Below, one piece after another: positions 1-6,520 of a DNA stretch of 8,495 nucleotides. Made by a program: the position numbers and the translations under genes. Each line of letters starts with the position of its first letter. Within the stretch, counting starts at the first letter, position 1. This DNA is from JBCDIQ01 sp039024295 (GTDB lineage: Bacteria; Bacteroidota; Bacteroidia; J057): NCBI GenBank assembly GCA_039024295.1, contig JBCDIQ010000265.1:1-8495 (forward strand), given 5' to 3'. The notes beneath the pieces are model-generated. The model saw only the letters and a list, made by a program, of their open reading frames with translations. It did not search any database and was not told the DNA's origin.

Positions 1-600
1 ATCAGGAAAGGACACATCAAACGTAGAAATTCCTGGGCCAAAACTATTGGTTGGTATCCCAAAAGTATTAAATGCAAATAGCGAAGGATGAGTAGGGTTA
101 GAAGGAATAATTACCTGATTATTTACAGCATCGTATTCAATGTATCTAATTTGCGAAGTATTAATATTTACTAGTACTGGATAAATGACGTAATAGTAAT
201 CGGTACTTCCTGGTTTAGGAACAATAGCCACTATTGCGCCATCTTCATCATTTAGGCTGTTAAAAAAGTCCTTTTCGAAAAACCCTGAAGATTTTTTATA
301 ATACAGGCTACTTCCCATTACATAGAACTCTAATTCGTTTGTGCAGGGGTCTGAAATGGAATTAAATGGAGTTGCGTCAATAGGTAAACTAGCACCTGGA
401 TGAGGGAGTAACTTGACAGGGTTAGCTGGGGGAGTAGATAGAAAGTCATAATGATATTGTGGGATGATCCATCTTGGATTTTGGAACTGTGCATCAGCTT
501 TCTGTGTAGAAGCTACAAGAAAAAGTGTCAGCAATATCCATGACATCCTCAAGTGCTGCATACCAGTTCTATTGCTAGAACATTGAAGGTTGTGTTTCAT
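1..600 (-). CDS. Secreted protein of unknown function, N-terminal part (3' end beyond the window)
   Basis: An open frame of 200 codons runs from the ATG at 598-600 to the left edge without a stop, so only the N-terminus is present. The product begins MKHNLQ and has a long charged n-region, a hydrophobic stretch at about residues 20-30 (WILLTLFLVAS) and an Ala-Asp-Ala-Gln site near residue 37, which together look like a Sec signal peptide. A second ATG (codon 14, MQHLRM) would also keep the signal peptide. The mature part is rich in aromatics, Pro and Asn. It contains the phrase IVPKPGSTDYYYVIYP (about residues 120-135), which resembles propeller-type repeats I associate with very large Bacteroidota surface proteins carrying T9SS or gliding-associated tails; that link is from memory and weak. 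The function is unknown. The gene lies 254 bases downstream of another exported-protein gene and shares its start region. Its codons look more A+T-rich than those of parE or the aminotransferase. Confidence 0.8.
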   Translation of the reverse strand, partial: MKHNLQCSSNRTGMQHLRMSWILLTLFLVASTQKADAQFQNPRWIIPQYHYDFLSTPPANPVKLLPHPGASLPIDATPFNSISDPCTNELEFYVMGSSLYYKKSSGFFEKDFFNSLNDEDGAIVAIVPKPGSTDYYYVIYPVLVNINTSQIRYIEYDAVNNQVIIPSNPTHPSLFAFNTFGIPTNSFGPGISTFDVSFPD

Positions 601-676
601 TTTAGTAAGTTAATTGAAAGTGTGAATACTATGTGGTTATTAATAATAAGATAATAGTTTAATTGCCTCTTCGAAT

Positions 677-708
677 CAAAACTATGGAACCAGTCTGAAA
701 GGAAGAAA
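677..708 (-). promoter_or_regulatory. Candidate Bacteroidota-type promoter for the left-edge secreted protein
   Basis: On the minus strand, 684-677 reads TAGTTTTG, a full match to the Bacteroidota -7 consensus TAnnTTTG. A TTTC (one mismatch from TTTG) lies 20 bases upstream at 708-705. Transcription would start near 670 and leave a leader of about 70 bases before the ATG at 600. This is motif matching only. Confidence 0.4.
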
Positions 709-751
709 TTAGGTCAGGTTATTTTAGTCACTCTTTAGGCAAACTTTAATG

Positions 752-796
752 TAGCTTAGAGTCCGTAAGCATGTGCCAATTAGGGACCCCAAGCTA
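752..796 (-). other. Predicted RNA hairpin between the two exported-protein genes
   Basis: On the minus-strand transcript the arm TAGCTTGGGGTCC (796-784) can pair along all 13 positions with GGACTCTAAGCTA (764-752) if two G-U pairs are allowed, around a 19-base loop. On the plus strand the same two positions would be A-C mismatches, so the structure favours the strand the genes use. It begins about 60 bases after the stop codon at 855. No U-run follows, so it is not a classical intrinsic terminator. It could be a 3'-UTR stabilising stem or a termination aid. Confidence 0.35.
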
Positions 797-854
797 TTTT
801 AGGATGAATTAAAGTATGAAACTTGAAAGAAAACAACTTTTGATAGGTTGCTTC

Positions 855-2327
855 CTACTCTTTCCTCACTTTCGCATGCTGCCATTCTCCATCTTGGTCG
901 GTAACTTGTAGGATGTAGGTGCCATTAGGATAAGCAGCCAAGGAAATTGTTTCCTGGTGCTGACCCTGCCGCGTGAGCAGTAGCTTTCCGGTTATGTCGA
1001 GCAGACGGATGGCATATTCCAATGAATGAGCCGGCTGAATGTGTACCACGTCTTGGGTAGGATTTGGGAAAATGGAAACCTGTTTCTGGTCTAATACATC
1101 CGATTCGATACTAACGGTAGTGGTATCACGTCGGTATTTAATGAGGAAAGCATGTTCATTTTGTTCACCCCCATTTCCTACCACGAACAGTTCTCCATCT
1201 TTAGAGTAGGAGAAATCTTGGAATACATAAGAATACAAGGGATTATACAGGACGGAGTCTTGCGGATCAACAGGGAAAGACCACAATTGATTCCCTTGTT
1301 GGCCTAAACCGAACAAATATATATCTGATCCAGATGTACTGGGTGTACCACCCGTAAGCCCCAGTAATACGCCATGAGGGGCATTGGTCATACGTATATT
1401 TTGATTTCCCGACAGGGTAGTAATTGTATCTGTATGGGTTAGGTTCCCTTTGGGATCAAGCTTCCCTAAGAACAGCTTTGAGAAATCCTCATTTGAAGGA
1501 TACCCCAAGAGTTTTGCTGTAGCCCATAACTTACCATTTTGATAAACCATTGTGTTAATTCCACTTCCGGGTAGTTGCTCTGCTTCCCAGATTAGATTCC
1601 CATTTGGACTAAGCATTCCAATGTATCCCCAGTCTTGGGTACCAAACCCGTAGGCATATCCTCCTACTACGATCTCTCCCTGATCCAAGACATTTATGAG
1701 GTCTGCACGTGTCCTTACATAACTACTTGGCATATCCCATCTCCATAAACTGTCACCTGTTGGACTATATTTCAGCACAGATCCAGCTATTTGGTTATTT
1801 GTACTGGTTTTTCCAGACATACTAACGACCAGGTTTCCATTTTCATCTTCCTTAATATCGGAGATAAACCCTCTTCCAGAGTTATCGAACTCCTTTTGCC
1901 AGGCCAGATTCCCGTTCTTATCGGTTCTTTGCAAGTACGCCTTGAGGATAGGGACAACATTTTCTTTCTGTTGTAAGTAACCTCCTATTAAGAAGCCACT
2001 GTCCTGAAGCTGGATTAAGCGAGTAGGCACAGAGCCAGAGCCCTCAAATAGGCCATTGAACTTTTGCCACAGAAGATTTCCTTCTCCATCAAACTTCCAA
2101 AGGGTGATGTTTCCAGCATCTGAAAAAGAGCTGTAGTCATCATCTACGGTGGCAACAGCAATGCCACCATCCATCGTAGCGGTTACACACCTGAATTCAA
2201 TTGGAAAAGTGCCTCTGAATGCCTTTATATACTCAAAGGTGGGCTGGGCGGATAGGCAGGGGACTTCAAGGAAAATCCATAAAGCTATGGCAAACCAGCG
2301 GAGTGATAAATAATGATAGTGTTTCAT
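855..2327 (-). CDS. T9SS-sorted secreted beta-propeller-like protein
   Basis: This 490-residue exported protein probably ends up on the cell surface or outside the cell through the type IX secretion system. It has a Sec signal peptide (hydrophobic core about residues 11-20, likely cleavage after Ala27) and no lipobox. The centre carries at least six copies of a short turn motif of the form D/S-x-x-G-N-L-x-W, at about residues 80, 136, 188, 240, 291 and 342. They are often followed by GG or VVG strands, as in PQQ-like or delta-60-type beta-propellers. The last ~75 residues, beginning VSIFPNPTQD at 417 and including PNGTYILQV near 467, match the type A T9SS C-terminal sorting domain, which is normally removed on export. 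There is no catalytic motif, so the ligand or role is unknown. The ATG at 2325-2327 gives the intact signal peptide; the stop is TAG. There is no Shine-Dalgarno sequence, as is usual in this phylum. It follows the Lgt-like gene by 97 bases, where I saw no clear promoter. Confidence 0.9.
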   Translation of the reverse strand: MKHYHYLSLRWFAIALWIFLEVPCLSAQPTFEYIKAFRGTFPIEFRCVTATMDGGIAVATVDDDYSSFSDAGNITLWKFDGEGNLLWQKFNGLFEGSGSVPTRLIQLQDSGFLIGGYLQQKENVVPILKAYLQRTDKNGNLAWQKEFDNSGRGFISDIKEDENGNLVVSMSGKTSTNNQIAGSVLKYSPTGDSLWRWDMPSSYVRTRADLINVLDQGEIVVGGYAYGFGTQDWGYIGMLSPNGNLIWEAEQLPGSGINTMVYQNGKLWATAKLLGYPSNEDFSKLFLGKLDPKGNLTHTDTITTLSGNQNIRMTNAPHGVLLGLTGGTPSTSGSDIYLFGLGQQGNQLWSFPVDPQDSVLYNPLYSYVFQDFSYSKDGELFVVGNGGEQNEHAFLIKYRRDTTTVSIESDVLDQKQVSIFPNPTQDVVHIQPAHSLEYAIRLLDITGKLLLTRQGQHQETISLAAYPNGTYILQVTDQDGEWQHAKVRKE

Positions 2328-2424
2328 TTTAGTATAGAAATATAAGAAGCAGGGCTAGTTTTAGTGTCGAAATAAATCTACTCCATAATCTCCTCATAAG
2401 GAAGGAAGAGGTACATGACTTTTA

Positions 2425-3171
2425 TCACTTTGATGGAATATTCCTCCACGCCCATCCATAGTACACCAATCCTGCTAAACAAGCTACCTGAATGCTCTGC
2501 AATCCAAAAGAGAAGGTATAAACAGGTTTTAAGAAGTCCACTCCCAGTCGAAAAGCAAGGTAGGCAATCATGAATAGTTGAAAACGGCGTCCATTGGCAC
2601 GTGGGCCAGTTTTGTCCCATAGGCGCAAGCATATCCACAACAGGAGCAAAAAGATCATTTCATACAGGGCCGCAGGGTGGCGAGAAATACCATCTCCCAG
2701 GTCCATGCCCCAGGGCAGGGTTGTCGGTATACCGTGGGTCCCATCTTCCAGACCGGACAAAAAGCAGCCAATTCGTCCGATAAACATTCCTAAAATCAGC
2801 GGATACACAAATAGGTCTCCAGAGGAGGTCTGCTCCTTGAGAAAATATTTAGCAATTTCAACTGACCAAAGCCCGCCAAGCAGTCCTCCCAGAATGGTTT
2901 TCTGCGTAATGAAATACAGCCAGCCCTGTTCTCCGCCGCCTTCAAGAAATAGAGGCCAATTCTCCATTACGCCCAACACACGAGAGCCAATTAAAGCGCC
3001 GAGTGCTGCTGCCAGTAAAATAATGACCCGGTTTGGGGTGCTAATGGGATCCTCTTGCTTTTTTCGGAGAAATAGAAAATACCTGAACCCAACGAAGAAG
3101 GCCATCAGCTCAAAGAGTACATGTGGATGTACCTGCCAATCTCCCCATCCGATGTAAACGGGAAATTCCAT
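2425..3171 (-). CDS. Prolipoprotein diacylglyceryl transferase (Lgt) family membrane protein
   Basis: This 248-residue polytopic inner-membrane protein belongs to the Lgt family. Canonical Lgt moves diacylglycerol from phosphatidylglycerol to the lipobox cysteine of prolipoproteins. Visible family marks are HPHVLFE near the N-terminus (residues 15-21), the glycine-rich helices around 95-103, GRIGCFLSGLED (132-143), the loop PTTLPWGMDLGDG (149-161), HPAALYE (165-171) and FRLGVDFLKP (207-216). In E. coli Lgt the signature reads GRxGNFINxE. Here the Asn position is Cys (residue 136), and Asp212 sits where Glu243 would fall. This pattern fits an Lgt-like subgroup also seen in other bacteria, so transfer to prolipoproteins is plausible but not shown; I therefore give no symbol. 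The start ATG overlaps the stop of the preceding 42-codon gene (TAATG), which suggests translational coupling. It probably belongs to the parE transcription unit. Confidence 0.85.
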   Translation of the reverse strand: MEFPVYIGWGDWQVHPHVLFELMAFFVGFRYFLFLRKKQEDPISTPNRVIILLAAALGALIGSRVLGVMENWPLFLEGGGEQGWLYFITQKTILGGLLGGLWSVEIAKYFLKEQTSSGDLFVYPLILGMFIGRIGCFLSGLEDGTHGIPTTLPWGMDLGDGISRHPAALYEMIFLLLLWICLRLWDKTGPRANGRRFQLFMIAYLAFRLGVDFLKPVYTFSFGLQSIQVACLAGLVYYGWAWRNIPSK

Positions 3172-3299
3172 TATAACCAGTCAAAAATGAAGGCAAGGGC
3201 GAAGTAGAGCAAGATCCCCACGACCATCACACCATAGAGGATGGTGTCTATCATGAGGTAGTCCTTGTACTTTTCGAAAAATGCCCTGAGCTTTTTCAT
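3171..3299 (-). CDS. Small single-span membrane protein, 42 residues, coupled to the Lgt-like gene
   Basis: An ATG at 3297-3299 opens a 42-codon frame ending in TAA at 3171-3173. The stop shares one base with the ATG of the Lgt-family gene (TAATG). The N-terminal 18 residues are basic and aromatic (MKKLRAFFEKYKDYL, with five Lys/Arg in the first 12). They are followed by one hydrophobic span at about 19-39 (ILYGVMVVGILLYFALAFIF) and a short DWL tail. The positive-inside rule predicts the N-terminus in the cytoplasm. I recognise no family. The case for a real gene rests on position (58 bases after parE and stop/start overlap with the next gene), a sensible start codon and membrane-protein composition. 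A role with the Lgt-like enzyme is inference from the coupling alone. It could instead act as a translated leader that delivers ribosomes to the next gene. Confidence 0.65.
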   Translation of the reverse strand: MKKLRAFFEKYKDYLMIDTILYGVMVVGILLYFALAFIFDWL

Positions 3300-3357
3300 G
3301 GGATTGATTAGTCAGAAAGTACAACTTGCTCGAAAACCCTGTCAGCGTTGCCCTTCA

Positions 3358-5211
3358 TCACACCTCCACCAGATCCTTCTCCACCCTCAGGTTGTCAATG
3401 ATGAACCGCTGACGATCAGGGGTATTTTTTCCCATGAAGTAGGTCAGCAAGGTCTTGATCGCAGAATCTTTTTCCAGCAGCACGGGCTGTAAACGGATAT
3501 CATCCCCAATAAATTGCTGGAACTCATCTGGAGAAATCTCCCCAAGTCCTTTGAATCGAGTGATTTCAGGATTTTTGCCTAACTGATCAATGGCGGCCTG
3601 CTTTTCCATTTCATCATAGCAGTAGAAGGTCTTTTGCTTATTCCGAACCCGAAAGAGCGGTGTTTCCAAAATGTAGAGGTGCCCTGCACGAACCAAGTCA
3701 GGGAAAAACTGCAAGAAAAACGTAAGCAGCAATAGGCGAATGTGCATACCATCTACATCTGCGTCCGTCGAGATCACCACATTATTGTAGCGTAATCCAT
3801 CCAGTCCGTCTTCGATGTTCAATGCGTGTTGCAGGAGGTTGAACTCTTCATTTTCATACACCACCTTTTTGGTCAGCCCAAAGCAGTTTAAGGGCTTACC
3901 CCTTAGGCTGAACACTGCCTGGGTTCCTACGTCACGTGCTTTGGTGATCGAGCCACTGGCAGAATCCCCCTCGGTGATGAAAAGGGTGGTTTGGAGGACT
4001 TTGTCCTCGTTCTTCTTGGTGACTTTTTCATTATAATGAATTCGGCAGTCGCGCAGTTTTTTGTTGTGCAGGTTGGCCTTTTTTGCACGCTTATTCGCCA
4101 GCTTTTTGATCCCGGCGATTTCTTTTCGCTCTTTTTCCGACTGCTGGATGCGTTTCAATAGCGCATCCGCCGTATCTGAATTCTTATGCAGAAAGTTGTC
4201 CAGTGATTTGGAGAGGAAATCATTGACAAATGTCCGCATGGTGGGGCCATTTGGCGCAACGTTATTGGAACCCAGTTTTGTTTTGGTCTGGGACTCAAAT
4301 ACGGGCTCTTGAACCCTCACACTCACGGCTGCGATGATAGATGCACGAACATCAGGGGTATCAAAATTCTTCTTGAAGTGGTCGCGAATGGTGCGAACAT
4401 ATGCTTCGCGGAAGGCTTGCATATGGGTGCCGCCCTGAGAGGTATATTGTCCATTTACAAAGGAATAATACTCCTCGCCATAGGCATTGCCGTGGGTAAT
4501 GGCCACTTCAATGTCATCTCCCTTCAAGTGAATAATCGGATAGCGGATGCCCTCCGGTTCCGTCTTGGCTTCGAGCAAATCCAGCAAGCCGTTTTTAGAA
4601 TGGAATCGCTCCCCATTCAAGTAAAGGCTGAGTCCCGCATTCAGGTAGCTGTAGTTGCGTATCTGGTTTTTGACATAATCTGTCAAAAAGCGGTAATGCT
4701 TGAATACATCACCATCTGGCTGAAAAACCACTAATGTCCCATTCGGCTCATCCGTTTTTTGTAGCCGATGGTCTTTCTTGAGTTCTCCCAGTTCAAACTC
4801 TGCTACCTTTTTCTTGCCATCCCTGACAGATTCCACTCGAAAATAAGAAGATAAAGCATTCACAGCCTTCGTACCTACACCGTTCAACCCCACTGACTTG
4901 GTAAAAGCTTCCGAATCGTATTTACCGCCTGTGTTGATTTTGGACACACAATCGATGACTTTTCCGAGGGGAATGCCACGACCGTAATCACGAATCGAGG
5001 CTTGTCCATCTTTCAGGCTGATTTCAATTTTCTTGCCGAAACCCATCATGTGCTCATCGATGCAGTTGTCAAGCACTTCTTTCAGGAGTACATAAATACC
5101 GTCATCTACTGAAGATCCGTCCCCTAATTTTCCGATATACATACCTGGGCGGAGACGTATATGCTCACGCCAGTCGAGCGATTTAATGTTGTCTTCTGTA
5201 TACTTAGCCAT
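3358..5211 (-). CDS. parE: DNA topoisomerase IV subunit B (ATPase subunit)
   Basis: ParE is the ATPase and TOPRIM subunit of topoisomerase IV, which with ParC unlinks daughter chromosomes and relaxes supercoils. The 617 residues run in the expected order. The GHKL ATPase domain has RPGMYIG (21-27), KEVLDN with catalytic Glu45 and Asn49, DYGRGIP (75-81) and the ATP lid GLNGVGTKAVN (109-119 region). The transducer domain carries QTKTKLG (308-314), with Lys312 as the phosphate-contacting lysine. The TOPRIM domain has EGDSAS (414-419), RGKPLN (437-442) and the metal-binding DADVDG (483-488). The C-terminal motif is RFKGLGE (552-558). The length fits ParE (E. coli 630) and is much shorter than E. 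coli GyrB (804). The opening TEDNIKSLDWREHIRLRPGM and the LGDGSSVDDGIY segment are what I expect of the Bacteroidota ParE rather than GyrB. parC is not in the window. The ATG is preceded by no Shine-Dalgarno sequence. A short GyrB paralogue is the only real alternative. Confidence 0.93.
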   Translation of the reverse strand: MAKYTEDNIKSLDWREHIRLRPGMYIGKLGDGSSVDDGIYVLLKEVLDNCIDEHMMGFGKKIEISLKDGQASIRDYGRGIPLGKVIDCVSKINTGGKYDSEAFTKSVGLNGVGTKAVNALSSYFRVESVRDGKKKVAEFELGELKKDHRLQKTDEPNGTLVVFQPDGDVFKHYRFLTDYVKNQIRNYSYLNAGLSLYLNGERFHSKNGLLDLLEAKTEPEGIRYPIIHLKGDDIEVAITHGNAYGEEYYSFVNGQYTSQGGTHMQAFREAYVRTIRDHFKKNFDTPDVRASIIAAVSVRVQEPVFESQTKTKLGSNNVAPNGPTMRTFVNDFLSKSLDNFLHKNSDTADALLKRIQQSEKERKEIAGIKKLANKRAKKANLHNKKLRDCRIHYNEKVTKKNEDKVLQTTLFITEGDSASGSITKARDVGTQAVFSLRGKPLNCFGLTKKVVYENEEFNLLQHALNIEDGLDGLRYNNVVISTDADVDGMHIRLLLLTFFLQFFPDLVRAGHLYILETPLFRVRNKQKTFYCYDEMEKQAAIDQLGKNPEITRFKGLGEISPDEFQQFIGDDIRLQPVLLEKDSAIKTLLTYFMGKNTPDRQRFIIDNLRVEKDLVEV

Positions 5212-5249
5212 AAATGGAGGTGAAATCTGCTATGAGAGAAAAAATTAAA

Positions 5250-5271
5250 TAGTATCTACCCAAAAATACTA
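5250..5271 (-). promoter_or_regulatory. Candidate parE promoter (-7 box) inside a 22-bp inverted repeat
   Basis: On the minus strand 5268-5261 reads TATTTTTG, a full match to TAnnTTTG, placing a start site near 5254 and a leader of about 43 bases before the parE ATG. No good TTTG is found at the -33 distance. The box lies within TAGTAT-N10-ATACTA (5250-5271), a perfect 6-bp inverted repeat that could be an operator or could be chance in A+T-rich DNA. Confidence 0.4.
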
Positions 5272-5299
5272 ATATTCTAGGTATATAAAAATTGAATTT

Positions 5300-5328
5300 C
5301 CTATTTGCTACAAATTATAGCAAATAGG
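5300..5328 (-). terminator. Perfect 11-bp hairpin between rfaE1 and parE, possible terminator
   Basis: CCTATTTGCTA (5300-5310) and TAGCAAATAGG (5318-5328) are exact reverse complements around a 7-base loop. The stem begins 55 bases after the rfaE1 stop and lies just upstream of the candidate parE promoter, as expected of a terminator separating the two units. On the minus strand a TTTTT run follows only about 8 bases after the stem, so it is an imperfect intrinsic terminator. A protein-binding palindrome is the alternative. Confidence 0.45.
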
Positions 5329-5382
5329 GTTCGACATGATTACCAGAATGCAAATGGGCTTAACAAGTCTGCTACAGACGGG

Positions 5383-6396
5383 TCAGCTTACTTTTTGGGT
5401 CTTTTGTAACCGGATTACTTCATCGAGCAGCCGCTCCGGGCGAATGGGGATCACCCCTACCTCTTCGCAGACCAATCCTCCTGAAAGGTTGGCAAACTCA
5501 GCCGCTTCCAACTGGGTTAATCCTGCAGCTACCGCCAGGGTTGCTACACTCATGACCGTATCTCCAGCGCCTGATACGTCGGTAATGTTTCGATAATGTG
5601 CAGGCAGGTGGATGTAGCGGAAATAATCATCGATTAGTAGCATACCTGCATCACTTAAGGTAACAAGGGTGTAGGGATGTGGCATGCTTTCCCTTAGCTG
5701 CCGAACTGCTGCCACAATTTGTGGGAAGTCCTGTTTGTCAAGGGAAACTCCCAGGCCTTCTTTTAGTTCTTTGAGGTTGGGCTTAAACAGGGTGCAATCT
5801 GCGAAATGGTGGAAATTTTTGAATTTTGGGTCTACCATCACTGGAATATTGTGCTGCTGGGCGTAGACCATGGTCATTTGGATAAGGGTCTCGTCCAGAA
5901 ACCCTTTATCATAATCCGAAAAAATGATGGCATCAAATTCAGGGATGCGGTCAAATAACTGTCCCATCACATGTGAGTTCTCCTCACCGGAAAGCGGAGC
6001 ACGGTCCTCGCTATCTACCCTTAGCACCTGCTGCCCCTGGCTGATAATACGAGTTTTGACAGTGGTCTTACGTGAATCTAGTGCAAAAATCAGCTCAGTG
6101 TTAAAACCAACTTCTCCGCAGAGTTCAAGAAACTTTTCTCCTCCTGTGTCATTGCCAATGGACCCACACAGAATTGGGGTTGCTCCCATGGAGGAAATAT
6201 TTAGGGCTGCATTCGCTGCCCCTCCCAATCTGGACTCCTCTCGTTGGATTTCCACTACCGGAACAGGGGCTTCAGGTGAGATACGATCAATGCTGCCCCA
6301 GAGGTATCGATCTACCATGAGATCGCCCATGATGAGGATGCGGAGAGATTTACACCGAGTAAGGAATTCTTGCGCACGTTCTTTGGCCACGGTCAA
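5383..6396 (-). CDS. rfaE1: D-glycero-beta-D-manno-heptose-7-phosphate kinase (stand-alone RfaE domain I)
   Basis: This 337-residue PfkB/ribokinase-family protein matches the kinase half of HldE. It phosphorylates D-glycero-D-manno-heptose 7-phosphate at C1 in the ADP-heptose pathway for the LPS inner core. Visible motifs are GDLMVDRYLWG (24-34), the family phrase DRISPEAPVPVVEI (37-50), the substrate glycines in RLGGAANAA (56-64), SDYDKGFL (160-167), KPNLKE (205-210) and DVSGAGDT (273-280), whose Asp279 is the likely catalytic base. The C-terminal nucleotidyltransferase domain of E. coli HldE is absent, so the adenylyltransferase must be a separate gene, not in this window. The start is not ATG: an in-frame stop lies two codons upstream, and the first possible starts are TTG (6394-6396) and GTG (6388-6390). 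The next Met is residue 24, inside the GD motif, and would cut the fold, so one of the two is used. It stands alone in its strand interval, with gaps of 124 bases upstream and 171 downstream. Confidence 0.9.
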   Translation of the reverse strand: MTVAKERAQEFLTRCKSLRILIMGDLMVDRYLWGSIDRISPEAPVPVVEIQREESRLGGAANAALNISSMGATPILCGSIGNDTGGEKFLELCGEVGFNTELIFALDSRKTTVKTRIISQGQQVLRVDSEDRAPLSGEENSHVMGQLFDRIPEFDAIIFSDYDKGFLDETLIQMTMVYAQQHNIPVMVDPKFKNFHHFADCTLFKPNLKELKEGLGVSLDKQDFPQIVAAVRQLRESMPHPYTLVTLSDAGMLLIDDYFRYIHLPAHYRNITDVSGAGDTVMSVATLAVAAGLTQLEAAEFANLSGGLVCEEVGVIPIRPERLLDEVIRLQKTQKVS

Positions 6397-6429
6397 CGAC
6401 TATAAAAGGTGGTAAAATGGTAAGTATTA

Positions 6430-6448
6430 GAAAAATACTATCTGCAAA
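6430..6448 (-). promoter_or_regulatory. Weak candidate promoter region of rfaE1
   Basis: On the minus strand 6437-6430 reads TATTTTTC, one mismatch from the -7 consensus TAnnTTTG. A TTTG occurs at 6448-6445, but only 7 bases upstream, too close for a -33 box. The ten bases TAGTATTTTT (6440-6431) are identical to those at the parE -7 box. An imperfect AGTAT/ATACT inverted repeat also surrounds it. Confidence 0.22.
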
Positions 6449-6520
6449 GACTGTGCTAAATTCTTTCTGTGGTCTATGTTTCTTACACGGAATAATCAGC
6501 ATTCTGAAGGGGTAAACCAC

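Noticed and set aside
2378..2638. 86-codon minus-strand frame overlapping the end of the Lgt-like gene
   Set aside because: It lies almost wholly inside the Lgt-like gene in another frame, has no recognisable domain, and the Lgt-family frame is clearly the coding one.
2594..3157. Plus-strand frame of 187 codons antisense to the Lgt-like gene
   Set aside because: The product is a basic, Pro/Ser-rich sequence of the kind produced by reading a membrane-protein gene backwards. It has no domain and no start context.
4309..4734. Plus-strand frame of 141 codons antisense to parE
   Set aside because: It is antisense to the strongly conserved ParE frame and shows no independent signal.
5336..5596. 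Plus-strand frame of 86 codons beginning in the rfaE1-parE gap
   Set aside because: Most of it is antisense to the rfaE1 3' end, its product is low-complexity Ser/Thr/Asn, and there is no promoter or domain support.
5924..6415. Plus-strand frame of 163 codons antisense to rfaE1
   Set aside because: It is Ser/Arg/Met-rich shadow sequence, fully antisense to a well-supported kinase gene.
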